Below, in pieces: positions 56,627-64,000 of a stretch of DNA of 64,000 bases. The stretch covers positions 1,488,001-1,552,000 of the forward strand of contig NZ_CP102382.1 of assembly GCF_024628805.1 (NCBI RefSeq), read 5' to 3'. A model generated the notes under the pieces. That model was not told the origin of the DNA and made no database searches. It saw only the letters and a program-made list of their open reading frames with translations. Numbering within the stretch: the stretch's first letter is position 1; the number at the start of each line of letters is the position of its first letter. The stretch is from Paenimyroides aestuarii (GTDB lineage Bacteria; Bacteroidota; Bacteroidia; Flavobacteriales; Flavobacteriaceae). A program made the position numbers and the translations under genes.

Positions 56627-57625
56627 ATGAAAGAAATTACTAAAGAAGTATATTTAAAGTGGTATGAAGACATGCAGTTTTGGCGCAAGTTCGAAGATAA
56701 ATTAGCAGCTTTATACATTCAGCAAAAAGTACGCGGTTTTTTGCACCTATACAATGGGCAGGAAGGAGTTTTGGCTGGTGCCTTACACGCAATGGATTTA
56801 TCAAAAGATAAAATGATAACTGCATACCGCAACCACGTGCAACCAATTGGCATGGGAGTTGACCCTCGCAGAGTAATGGCCGAACTATTAGGAAAAGCAA
56901 CCGGAACCTCACAAGGTTTAGGTGGTTCTATGCACATTTTTTCAAAAGAGCATGGTTTTTACGGAGGTCACGGAATTGTAGGTGCACAGATTCCCGTTGG
57001 TGCAGGTATGGCGTTTGCAGAAAAATATCTAGAAACCGGCGGTGTATCATTAACTTATTTTGGAGATGGTGCCGCACGTCAAGGATCATTGCACGAAGCA
57101 TTTAATATGGCAATGCTTTGGAAACTTCCAGTAGTTTTTATCTGTGAGAATAATGGTTATGCAATGGGAACATCAGTTGAGCGTACTGCAAACCATACCG
57201 ATGTTTGGAAATTAGGTTTAGGATACGAAATGCCTTCTTATGCAGTTGACGGTATGAACCCTGTAAAAGTAGCCGAAGCAATGTTCGATGCTATGGAAAG
57301 AGCACGTAGAGGCGAAGGACCAACTTTCTTAGAAATGAAAACCTATCGCTACCGCGGACACTCAATGAGTGATGCGCAACATTACCGCACAAAAGAAGAA
57401 GTAGAAGAATACAAAAAAATAGATCCAATTACTCAAGTTTTAAACGTTATTAAAGAGAACAATTGGGCAACCGACGAAGAAATCGAAACAATAGACAATC
57501 GCGTACGTGATTTAGTTTCAGAATGTGAAAAATTTGCAGAAGAATCTCCATATCCTGAAACAAACGTAATGTATGATGTAGTTTACGATCAAGAAAATTA
57601 TCCGTTCATTCCTCATAAATTATAA
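56627..57625 (+). CDS. pdhA: pyruvate dehydrogenase E1 component, alpha subunit
   Basis: Thiamine diphosphate-dependent decarboxylation of pyruvate, passing the acetyl unit to E2. 332 residues; YEDMQFWRKFEDKLAALY, NHVQPIGMGVDPRRVMAELL, GGSMHIFSKEHGFYGGHGIVG, the ThDP motif GDGAARQGSLHEAFNMAML ... ENNGYAMGTS, and phosphorylation-loop-like YRYRGHSMSD. The beta subunit is not next to it; E2 follows after 3 bp. A heterotetrameric E1 is assumed with pdhB elsewhere, as in other Flavobacteriaceae. Confidence 0.95.
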   Translation: MKEITKEVYLKWYEDMQFWRKFEDKLAALYIQQKVRGFLHLYNGQEGVLAGALHAMDLSKDKMITAYRNHVQPIGMGVDPRRVMAELLGKATGTSQGLGGSMHIFSKEHGFYGGHGIVGAQIPVGAGMAFAEKYLETGGVSLTYFGDGAARQGSLHEAFNMAMLWKLPVVFICENNGYAMGTSVERTANHTDVWKLGLGYEMPSYAVDGMNPVKVAEAMFDAMERARRGEGPTFLEMKTYRYRGHSMSDAQHYRTKEEVEEYKKIDPITQVLNVIKENNWATDEEIETIDNRVRDLVSECEKFAEESPYPETNVMYDVVYDQENYPFIPHKL

Positions 57626-57628
57626 AAA

Positions 57629-59302
57629 ATGGCTGAAATTATTACAATGCCTCGTTTAAGCGATACCATGACAGAAGGTACCGTGGCATCTTGGTTAAAA
57701 AAAGTGGGAGATAAAATTTCTGAAGGTGATATTTTAGCAGAGATTGAAACCGACAAAGCTACAATGGAATTTGAGTCGTTTCACGAAGGAACCCTTTTGT
57801 ATATTGGTGTTCAAGAAGGCGAAACTGCTGCTGTTGATAGTGTGTTGGCAATTATCGGGAAAGAAGGTGAAGATTACAAATCTTTATTAGAAGGATCTAC
57901 TTCTGAGGGGGAAAAAAATGAACCATCTGATACTAAAGAAGAAAAGCCAGCAGAATCTGATTCAAAAGCTGATACATCTGATAAAGAGGAAGTAAAAGAA
58001 GAGGAAACTGCTTCAGAAATTCCAGACAATGTGAGCGTTGTTACTATGCCTCGTTTAAGTGATACAATGACAGAAGGTACTGTTGCATCGTGGTTGAAAA
58101 AGGTTGGTGACGAAATAAAAGAAGGTGATATTTTGGCTGAAATCGAAACAGATAAAGCCACAATGGAATTTGAGTCTTTCTATGCAGGAACATTATTGCA
58201 TATTGGAATTCAAGAAGGCGAATCGGCGCCTGTTGATAGTGTGTTAGCCATTATAGGTCCTGCAGGAACAGATGTTTCTGGTATATTGTCTGGCGGATCA
58301 AAACCAAAAGCAAAACCTGAAGCTAAAAAAGCAGAATCATCTGAAGATACCTCAGATAAAAAAGAATCAAACATAGATAAAGAAACTTCTACAAAAACAG
58401 AAACTTCTTCATCTACAAATGATTCAAACCGTATTTTTGCATCGCCATTGGCTAAAAAAATTGCACAAGATAAAGGCATCAATCTTTCAGAAGTGAAAGG
58501 TTCTGGAGAAAACGGACGTATCGTTAAAAGCGATGTGGAACATTTTACTCCAACTGCAAAAGCCGATTCTAAAACCGAAACTCCAAAAGCAAGTGCGCAA
58601 ACATTTGTTCCGGCAGGCGAGGTACACGCAGAAGAAATTAAAAACTCTCAAATGCGTAAGACCATCGCGCGTCGTTTGGCTGAATCTAAATTCACGGCAC
58701 CGCATTATTATTTAACCATTGAAGTGAATATGGACAATGCCATGCAATCTCGTACGTTGATCAATGCATTGCCAGATACCAAAGTTTCGTTCAACGATAT
58801 GGTGGTGAAGGCTTGTGCAATGGCGTTGAAAAAGCATCCAAAAGTAAATTCACAATGGACCGAAGCGGCAACAATCGTTAACCACCATGTCAATATAGGC
58901 GTGGCAGTTGCTGTGGAAGACGGATTGGTAGTGCCGGTTGTAAACCATACCGATTTGTTGAGCTTAACCCAAATTGGTAGTTCAATTAAAGATTTGGCAG
59001 GCAAAGCACGTAGCAAGAAATTGCAACCTAAAGAAATGGAAGGTTCAACCTTTACCGTTTCTAATTTAGGAATGTTTGGTATCGAAGAATTTACATCGAT
59101 CATCAATCAGCCCAATTCGGCTATCTTATCGGTAGGTGCAATTATTGAAAAACCTGTTGTGAAGAATGGTCAAATTGTAGTGGGTAATACTATGAAAGTT
59201 ACTTTGGCATGCGACCACAGAACGGTTGATGGTGCTACAGGAGCAGAATTTTTACAAACATTGAAACATTTTATTGAAAATCCGGTGACCATGCTGGCTT
59301 AA
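57629..59302 (+). CDS. pdhC: pyruvate dehydrogenase E2 (dihydrolipoamide acetyltransferase), two lipoyl domains
   Basis: Core of the pyruvate dehydrogenase complex. 557 residues: lipoyl domain 1 (about 1-80, Lys43 in ETDKATMEF), acidic Ser/Glu/Lys linker, lipoyl domain 2 (about 135-215, Lys176), second linker, peripheral subunit-binding domain (about 268-305, IFASPLAKKIAQDKGINLS), Ala/Pro linker and catalytic domain (about 325-557) with His530 and Asp534 in DHRTVDG. The two lipoyl domains are nearly identical over the lipoyl hairpin, showing an internal duplication. Substrate of LipB/LipA lipoylation. Confidence 0.96.
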   Translation: MAEIITMPRLSDTMTEGTVASWLKKVGDKISEGDILAEIETDKATMEFESFHEGTLLYIGVQEGETAAVDSVLAIIGKEGEDYKSLLEGSTSEGEKNEPSDTKEEKPAESDSKADTSDKEEVKEEETASEIPDNVSVVTMPRLSDTMTEGTVASWLKKVGDEIKEGDILAEIETDKATMEFESFYAGTLLHIGIQEGESAPVDSVLAIIGPAGTDVSGILSGGSKPKAKPEAKKAESSEDTSDKKESNIDKETSTKTETSSSTNDSNRIFASPLAKKIAQDKGINLSEVKGSGENGRIVKSDVEHFTPTAKADSKTETPKASAQTFVPAGEVHAEEIKNSQMRKTIARRLAESKFTAPHYYLTIEVNMDNAMQSRTLINALPDTKVSFNDMVVKACAMALKKHPKVNSQWTEAATIVNHHVNIGVAVAVEDGLVVPVVNHTDLLSLTQIGSSIKDLAGKARSKKLQPKEMEGSTFTVSNLGMFGIEEFTSIINQPNSAILSVGAIIEKPVVKNGQIVVGNTMKVTLACDHRTVDGATGAEFLQTLKHFIENPVTMLA

Positions 59303-59323
59303 TCCATAGAATTGCATTTATAT

Positions 59324-59357
59324 AAACCCGTTTTGATTTTTCAGAACGGGTTTTTTT
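59324..59357 (+). terminator. terminator of the pdhA-pdhC operon
   Basis: 9-bp stem AAACCCGTT / AACGGGTTT with a 12-nt loop and a T-run; the next gene's promoter begins directly behind it. Confidence 0.85.
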
Positions 59358-59358
59358 G

Positions 59359-59366
59359 TATATTTG
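59359..59366 (+). promoter_or_regulatory. -7 element of the antitoxin gene
   Basis: TATATTTG fits TAnnTTTG, 20 bp before the ATG at 59387, abutting the terminator T-run. Confidence 0.55.
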
Positions 59367-59386
59367 TTATAGTAAAAGTTAAATTT

Positions 59387-59614
59387 ATGGACACAATTGT
59401 TTTAAAAAATAGAATACATTCTTTTGTAGAAAAAGCAGATGAACGAATTTTGTCTATTGTAAACAGTGTTTTTGAAAACTATTACAATAAAGACATTGTT
59501 GCTTATCATCCAGATGGAAAGCCAATGACAAGAGAAGAATATAAAGAAGCCCTTTTAAATGCTGAAAAACAGATTTCCGAAGGAGATTTTATTGATGTTG
59601 AAGAGATGGAATAA
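59387..59614 (+). CDS. antitoxin-like protein of a ParE/RelE-type module
   Basis: 75 residues from the ATG at 59387; upstream frame to 59312 runs through the terminator and is rejected. Helical N-terminus (VLKNRIHSFVEKADERILSIV) and an acidic tail with HPDGKPMTREEYKEALLNA and GDFIDVEEME, the type of small protein found just before ParE/RelE toxin genes in Bacteroidota. The toxin gene follows after 3 bp but is broken, so this antitoxin is probably orphaned. Family placement is from memory of such pairs. Confidence 0.7.
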   Translation: MDTIVLKNRIHSFVEKADERILSIVNSVFENYYNKDIVAYHPDGKPMTREEYKEALLNAEKQISEGDFIDVEEME

Positions 59615-59617
59615 AAA

Positions 59618-59866
59618 ATGACAGTAAAAGTAAAGCGAATTGTTTGGGTTAGGCAAGCAAGAGAAGCTCTTTCTGAAATTTTAGATTATAGATATTCCAG
59701 CATACCTTCAGCTTATAAAATAGTTAGAAAAGAAATTATAAGTGCCTCTAAAAGTATTTTTTTTCTGAACGATATCAGGAAGAAGGCAGCAAGTGTAAAA
59801 GACGACCATGCAACAACAAAACGACTGACTATAACAAGAAAAAGAGTAAACCATTTTGACATGTAA
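59618..59866 (+). pseudogene. broken ParE/RelE-type toxin gene
   Basis: The first 49 residues are toxin-like: VKRIVWVRQAREALSEILDY, YRYSSIPSAYKIVRKEI, ISASKSIFF. At the T-run 59757-59764 (8 T) a one-base loss shifts the frame; with one more T the sequence would continue SERYQEE, which fits the usual family continuation. After about 59784 the similarity stops altogether, so the C-terminal third with the catalytic or ribosome-contact residues is gone. The existing frame ends at 59866 with unrelated residues. Likely inactive. Confidence 0.6.
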
Positions 59867-60110
59867 CCAAAGACAGAGAAACGATATTACAAACGGACAG
59901 CAATTAATCCGACACGCTGACAGACCCCTATGTTTTTTATTTTTTTTCCACCGCACATTTTTTAAAAACAATTTTAGCCAGCCGCTCGGTCAAGCACATT
60001 TGATTTTTTTCAACGGAAAAGCCAACGCTAAAAAAGAAACAAAAAAGCTTGCCCTTACCAACCCACGACAATATTGTGGACTTTTACACTATTGGACAAT
60101 GTGATTTTAC
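59867..60110. other. non-coding junction at the left edge of the accessory island
   Basis: The 334-bp space from the broken toxin to hsdR holds no convincing gene. The short frame 59856-60104 has no recognisable protein character. Base composition is less AT-rich than the core (for example CCAGCCGCTCGGTCAAGC near 59979). A 10-bp palindrome ACAATATTGT lies at 60068-60077, just upstream of the hsdR promoter. No integrase, tRNA or direct repeat marks an attachment site. Confidence 0.5.
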
Positions 60111-60118
60111 TATCTTTG
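60092..60118 (+). promoter_or_regulatory. promoter of the hsdR operon
   Basis: TTG (60092-60094), 16-bp spacer, TATCTTTG (60111-60118): a good Bacteroidota promoter 82 bp before the hsdR ATG. Confidence 0.6.
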
Positions 60119-60123
60119 ACCAG

Positions 60124-60145
60124 TTGAAGCTTAATTAAGCTTCAA
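60124..60145. promoter_or_regulatory. 22-bp perfect palindrome at the hsdR transcription start
   Basis: Left arm TTGAAGCTTAA, right arm its exact complement TTAAGCTTCAA, no spacer. It begins 6 bp after the -7 element, where +1 is expected: operator position, or a hairpin at the 5' end of the mRNA. Confidence 0.6.
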
Positions 60146-60200
60146 TAAATGGAATTGCAAAAATTTTGGACGTTAACGCCAAAGATTTATTGAAAGAAGA

Positions 60201-63197
60201 ATGAGCAAAGAGAATCAAATAGAACTAAACCTCATAGAGCAACTAAAGGGGCTAAAATACATTTACCGCCCTGACATAGTTGACAGGAAAACGCTTGAGC
60301 AGAATTTCAAAGCAAAATTTGAAGCTCTCAACCGTGTTCATTTATCAGATAATGAGTTTTTGAAACTTAGAGAGGAAATTATCAATTCAGATGTTTTCCT
60401 TGCATCAAAAAAATTGCGTGAAAGACAATACTTTCAACGTGAAGACGGAACGCCTTTACATTACACTTTAGTAAACATCAAAGATTGGTGCAAAAATGAC
60501 TTTGAAGTTATTAGTCAGTTACGCATCAATACAGAAAACAGTCATCAACGCTACGACATCATTTTATTGATAAACGGATTGCCAGTAGTGCAAATTGAGT
60601 TGAAGAACCTTGATATTTCACCAAGAAAAGCAATGCAACAAATTGTGGATTACAAAAACGAACCTGGCAACGGTTACGGAAATTCATTGCTTTGCTTTAT
60701 GCAGTTGTTTATTGTGAGCAACAGAACAAACACATATTATTTTGCCAACAACAAAATACAGCATTTTCAATTTAATGCAGACGAACAGTTTTTGCCGATT
60801 TACCAATTAGCAGACGAAAAAAATAAGAAAATTACGCACCTTGATTTATTCGCTGAAAAGTTTCTGAGCAAATGCACACTTGGTGAAATGATTAGCAAGT
60901 ATATGGTTTTGGTAGAAAGCGAACAAAAGTTGCTCGTAATGCGACCGTATCAGATTTATGCAGTAAAAGCAATTGAAGAATGTGTGAAACAAAACAGAGG
61001 AAACGGATATATCTGGCACACTACAGGTAGCGGTAAAACTTTGACCTCTTTTAAAGCTTCTACCCTTTTAAAGGACAATCCCGAAATTGAAAAATGTTTG
61101 TTTGTGGTTGACCGTAAAGACCTTGACCGACAAACCCGAGAGGAATTCAATAAATTTCAGGAAGGAAGTGTGGAGGCAAATACCGATACCGAAACTTTAG
61201 TAAGACGTTTGCTTTCCTCAGATTATGCCGACAAGGTGATTGTTACTACCATTCAAAAATTAGGCTTGGCTTTAGATGGTACTTACAAGAAAAACTATAA
61301 AGAACGATTAGAGCCATTAAGCAAAAAACGTGTGGTTTTCATCTTTGACGAGTGCCACCGTTCCCAATTTGGAGAGAATCACAAAGCGATTAAGGAGTTT
61401 TTTCCTAATGCTCAATTATTTGGTTTTACAGGTACACCCATTTTTGATGAAAATGCGACTTATAGTATCAGAGAAGGAGAATATGCCTCATACAAAACAA
61501 CGGAGGACATTTTTCAACAAAGGCTGCACGCTTATACTATTACCCACGCAATAGACGACAAAAACGTTTTGCGATTTCATATTGATTATTTCAAGGGTAA
61601 TAAAAACCAAAAACCTGGCGAAGCAATTTCAAGGCAGGCAGTAGTTGAAGCCATTTTGAATAAACACAATGCTGCGACAAATTCAAGAAAGTTCAATGCA
61701 GTTTTGGCTACGGCTTCAATCAATAATGCCATTGAGTACTATGAACTTTTCAAAGAATTACAAAAGAAAAAACAAACGGAAAATCCTGAATATGTTCCGC
61801 TAAATATTGCGTGTGTGTTTTCTCCACCATCTCAACTTATTGCAAAACAAGGTGACCAACAGAGCCAAAAAAATGCAGCCGACATCAAACAATTGCAGGA
61901 AGATTTGACGCAAGAGCGTGAAGACAACAAACAAAATCCAGAAGAAAAGAAAAAAGCTCTGACTGAAATTATTGAAGATTACAACAAGCAATTCAATACC
62001 AATCATAGCATTAACGAATTTGATTTGTACTATCAGGATGTTCAAAGACGAATAAAAGACCAACAATACAGCAACAAAGATTATCCGCACGAAAACAAAA
62101 TTGACATTACCATAGTGGTAGATATGTTACTTACTGGTTTTGACAGCAAATACCTGAATACTTTGTATGTGGACAAAAATCTGAAATACCACGGATTAAT
62201 TCAGGCATTTTCACGCACCAATCGTGTATTGAACGACACCAAGCCTTACGGTAACATTTTAGATTTTCGTTCGCAACAAGAAAGCGTAAATCAAGCTATT
62301 GCATTGTTCTCAGGAGAAGACAACGGCAAGGCAAGAGAAATTTGGTTGGTTGACCCAGCCCCTGTAATGATTGATAAATACAAAGAAGCCGTTGAGAAAT
62401 TAGGGGTGTTTATGCAGGAGCATAATTTGGTAAACGAGCCACAAGAAGTTTACAATTTGAAAGGTGATGCCGCAAGAATTGCTTTTGTACAAAACTTTAA
62501 GGAAGTACAACGCCTCAAAACGCAGCTTGACCAATACACCGACTTAAACGAAGAACAAAAAGAAAAAATTGAAGCCATTTTGCCTGATGATACCTTGCAA
62601 GAGTTCCGCAGTTCATATATAGAAACAGCCAAACAATTACGAGAGATACAGCAAAAGGAAGGTGAAAATGCACCGCCCGAAATTCAACAACTCGATTTTG
62701 AATTTGTGTTGTTTGCTTCTGCCGTGATTGATTATGACTACATAATGAATCTGATTGCAGACAGCACACAGAAGAAACCTGCCAAGCAAAAAATGACCAA
62801 ATCACAAGTGATTAGCTTGTTAAAATCAAATTCCAATTTAATGGATGAGGAAGAAGATTTAACCGAGTACATCAATAGTTTGGATTGGGAGAGCGGACAA
62901 GATGTTGAAACGCTTCGCAAGGGTTATGACACGTTCAAAGACGATAAATACAACAAGGAAATAGCTTCTATTGCGAACAAACACGGAATTCAAACGACAG
63001 ACTTGAAAAAGTTTATAGAAAAGATAATGAGCCGAATGATTTTTGACGGTGAAAAATTGACTGACCTTTTAGCTCCATTAGATTTGAACTGGAAAGAACG
63101 CAGAGTAAGAGAATTGGCATTGATGGAAGACTTAGTGCCACAATTAAAAAAATTGGCCCAAGGGCGTGAAATTTCTGGACTAGCAGCGTATGAGTAA
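60201..63197 (+). CDS. hsdR: type I restriction enzyme R subunit
   Basis: DNA translocase and endonuclease subunit of a type I restriction-modification system. 998 residues. N-terminal nuclease domain with Asp119 (RYDIILLINGLPV) and the ExK pair Glu133/Lys135 (QIELKN). Superfamily 2 motor: Walker A TTGSGKT (276-280 core), motif II DECH (383-386), motif III GFTGTP (408-413), motif V/VI region DMLLTGFDSKYLNTLYVDK and GLIQAFSRTNR. A helical C-terminal region, for contact with HsdM, covers about 800-998. All catalytic motifs look intact. hsdM and hsdS are not in the window and should follow downstream. The last 8 bp overlap the ORF6N gene. Confidence 0.95.
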   Translation: MSKENQIELNLIEQLKGLKYIYRPDIVDRKTLEQNFKAKFEALNRVHLSDNEFLKLREEIINSDVFLASKKLRERQYFQREDGTPLHYTLVNIKDWCKNDFEVISQLRINTENSHQRYDIILLINGLPVVQIELKNLDISPRKAMQQIVDYKNEPGNGYGNSLLCFMQLFIVSNRTNTYYFANNKIQHFQFNADEQFLPIYQLADEKNKKITHLDLFAEKFLSKCTLGEMISKYMVLVESEQKLLVMRPYQIYAVKAIEECVKQNRGNGYIWHTTGSGKTLTSFKASTLLKDNPEIEKCLFVVDRKDLDRQTREEFNKFQEGSVEANTDTETLVRRLLSSDYADKVIVTTIQKLGLALDGTYKKNYKERLEPLSKKRVVFIFDECHRSQFGENHKAIKEFFPNAQLFGFTGTPIFDENATYSIREGEYASYKTTEDIFQQRLHAYTITHAIDDKNVLRFHIDYFKGNKNQKPGEAISRQAVVEAILNKHNAATNSRKFNAVLATASINNAIEYYELFKELQKKKQTENPEYVPLNIACVFSPPSQLIAKQGDQQSQKNAADIKQLQEDLTQEREDNKQNPEEKKKALTEIIEDYNKQFNTNHSINEFDLYYQDVQRRIKDQQYSNKDYPHENKIDITIVVDMLLTGFDSKYLNTLYVDKNLKYHGLIQAFSRTNRVLNDTKPYGNILDFRSQQESVNQAIALFSGEDNGKAREIWLVDPAPVMIDKYKEAVEKLGVFMQEHNLVNEPQEVYNLKGDAARIAFVQNFKEVQRLKTQLDQYTDLNEEQKEKIEAILPDDTLQEFRSSYIETAKQLREIQQKEGENAPPEIQQLDFEFVLFASAVIDYDYIMNLIADSTQKKPAKQKMTKSQVISLLKSNSNLMDEEEDLTEYINSLDWESGQDVETLRKGYDTFKDDKYNKEIASIANKHGIQTTDLKKFIEKIMSRMIFDGEKLTDLLAPLDLNWKERRVRELALMEDLVPQLKKLAQGREISGLAAYE

Positions 63198-63498
63198 AGA
63201 ACTAACTATATCACAAAAGGAAATTGAAAACCGAATTTTCGTTTTTCGAGAATCCCAAATAATGCTTGACCGTGATTTAGCAGAAAGGTATCAGGTAGAG
63301 ACTAAAGTATTAAATCAAGCCGTCAAGCGGAATATAGAAAGATTCCCACAACAGTTTCGTTTTCAACTTACTGACAATGAAAAGATGGAACGGGTCACAA
63401 ATTGTGACTGGTTCTGGTTTTTGGACTCAATGAATGTGACTTCAAGATCACAAATTGTAACCTTGAACAAATCAGATTCTAAAAAGAGATCAATATAA
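63190..63498 (+). CDS. ORF6N-domain protein, C-terminally truncated
   Basis: 102 residues. The ORF6N DNA-binding-associated domain fills residues 8-75 (IENRIFVFRESQIMLDRDLA, RYQVETKVLNQAVKRNIERF, PQQFRFQLTDNEK). Then WFLDSMNVTSRSQIVTLNKS and a stop at KKRSI. Full-length relatives go on with a YAFTEQGVAML segment and about 80-200 more residues, which are missing. ATG lies within the end of hsdR (ATGAGTAA overlap), so translation is coupled. Such genes occur inside type I R-M operons, role unknown. Confidence 0.8.
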   Translation: MSKELTISQKEIENRIFVFRESQIMLDRDLAERYQVETKVLNQAVKRNIERFPQQFRFQLTDNEKMERVTNCDWFWFLDSMNVTSRSQIVTLNKSDSKKRSI

Positions 63499-63500
63499 AA

Positions 63501-64000
63501 ATGAAAGACGAAATTATTTTATATAGACCGGATGAACTTGCCGAACACATTGAGGTAAGAATTGACGAAAAAACAGAAACTATTTGGCTTACACAACAGC
63601 AAATAGCCGACTTATTTGGCACACAGCGTCCGGCTATTACAAAACATTTAGGCAATATTTTTAAGTCGGGTGAACTTAAAGAAAATGTGGTTAGTTCCAT
63701 TTTGGAACATACCACTCCACACGGAGCCATTAAAGGAAAAACACAAAATGTTAAAGTAAAGTATTATAACATTGATGCGGTGTTATCGGTCGGATATAGA
63801 GTGAATTCTGTTCGTGCTACTCAATTTCGTATTTGGGCAAACCGAGTGCTGAAAGACTATTTACTCAAAGGCTACGCCATCAACAACCGAATGAACCGAA
63901 TAGAAGATAAGGTTGATAGTTTGAGCAATAAAATTAATGAAATTGATTTGCAGATAAACACACACCTTATTCCCAACCAAGGCGTATTTTTTGACGGACA
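63501..64000 (+). CDS. RhuM-family (virulence-associated, DNA-binding-like) protein, 3' end outside window
   Basis: Open frame from the ATG at 63501 to the window end (166 codons), 2 bp behind the ORF6N stop. Starts MKDEIILYRPDELAEHIEVR, then TIWLTQQQIADLFGTQRPAITKHLGNIF in parts: a helix-turn-helix-like unit followed by VKYYNIDAVLSVGYRVNS and ATQFRIWANRVLKDYLLKGYAIN. This is the RhuM/Fic-associated N-terminal pattern, frequent inside type I R-M operons and defence islands of Bacteroidota. The C-terminal part is not seen. Molecular function unestablished. Confidence 0.88.
   Translation, partial: MKDEIILYRPDELAEHIEVRIDEKTETIWLTQQQIADLFGTQRPAITKHLGNIFKSGELKENVVSSILEHTTPHGAIKGKTQNVKVKYYNIDAVLSVGYRVNSVRATQFRIWANRVLKDYLLKGYAINNRMNRIEDKVDSLSNKINEIDLQINTHLIPNQGVFFDG

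Noticed and set aside
59856..60104. 82-residue frame before hsdR
   Set aside because: Composition and lack of hydrophobic pattern or start context suggest chance; it ends just before the hsdR promoter.
60149..60193. 14-codon upstream open frame (MELQKFWTLTPKIY) as a leader peptide for hsdR
   Set aside because: Too short and without ribosome-binding or attenuator structure to support; left as a possibility only.

Overview
The window comes from a low-GC member of the Bacteroidota, almost certainly family Flavobacteriaceae (Flavobacterium/Myroides-like; genus not resolvable by eye). The evidence is: Bacteroidota -7 promoter elements (TAnnTTTG) in front of many genes, AT-rich leaders nearly devoid of Shine-Dalgarno sites, a SusC/SusD pair, three proteins with C-terminal type IX secretion (T9SS) sorting domains, DUF4271/DUF4296/DUF4476/DUF2851/DUF4625 families, RpoB of 1270 and RpoC of 1433 residues, and tRNAs without encoded CCA.

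Layout. 1-1.3 kb: 3' end of alanine racemase, then mscL. 1.4-5.7 kb (minus strand): a His-rich lipoprotein, a TonB-dependent receptor and a small His/Cys protein that look like a metal-uptake unit, then a DUF4476 protein. 5.8-7.2 kb: hemD and a DUF4271 membrane protein. 7.25-8.26 kb: an IS982-family insertion sequence with a frameshifted transposase, dropped into the divergent promoter region. 8.3-15.6 kb: housekeeping genes (polyprenol-phosphate mannosyltransferase, pyrC, DUF4296 lipoprotein, tyrS, lysS, lipB, rnhB). 15.7-24.7 kb: secreted subtilisin, SusC/SusD pair, putative porin. 24.8-29.5 kb: PLP/CBS-domain synthase, DUF2851, helix-hairpin-helix protein, acyl-CoA dehydrogenase. 29.5-30.8 kb: a scarred intergenic region (duplicated terminator-like repeat, REP-like hairpins, broken antitoxin-like gene) and an orphan lipoprotein.

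30.8-45.7 kb is the translation/transcription core: rpsU, a XerC/D-type recombinase, hpf, tRNA-Thr, tRNA-Tyr, tRNA-Thr, tuf, tRNA-Trp, secE, nusG, rplK, rplA, rplJ, rplL, rpoB, rpoC. This is the ancient thrU-tyrU-(glyT)-thrT-tuf-secE-nusG-rplKAJL-rpoBC order, without a Gly tRNA. 45.9-56.4 kb holds two giant paralogous T9SS surface proteins built from fibronectin-III, adhesin-like and Ig-like repeats. 56.6-59.3 kb encodes pyruvate dehydrogenase E1-alpha and E2.

From 59.4 kb the window enters an accessory (defence) island: an antitoxin gene with a broken ParE/RelE-like toxin, a non-coding junction carrying a promoter followed by a 22-bp perfect palindrome, then hsdR of a type I restriction-modification system, a truncated ORF6N gene and the start of a RhuM-family gene that runs off the window. 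The island is the most likely place for something new, because hsdM and hsdS and the rest of the operon lie outside the window. The other features I consider most informative are the strong Shine-Dalgarno site of rpsU, and several places where a terminator hairpin and the next promoter share the same bases.
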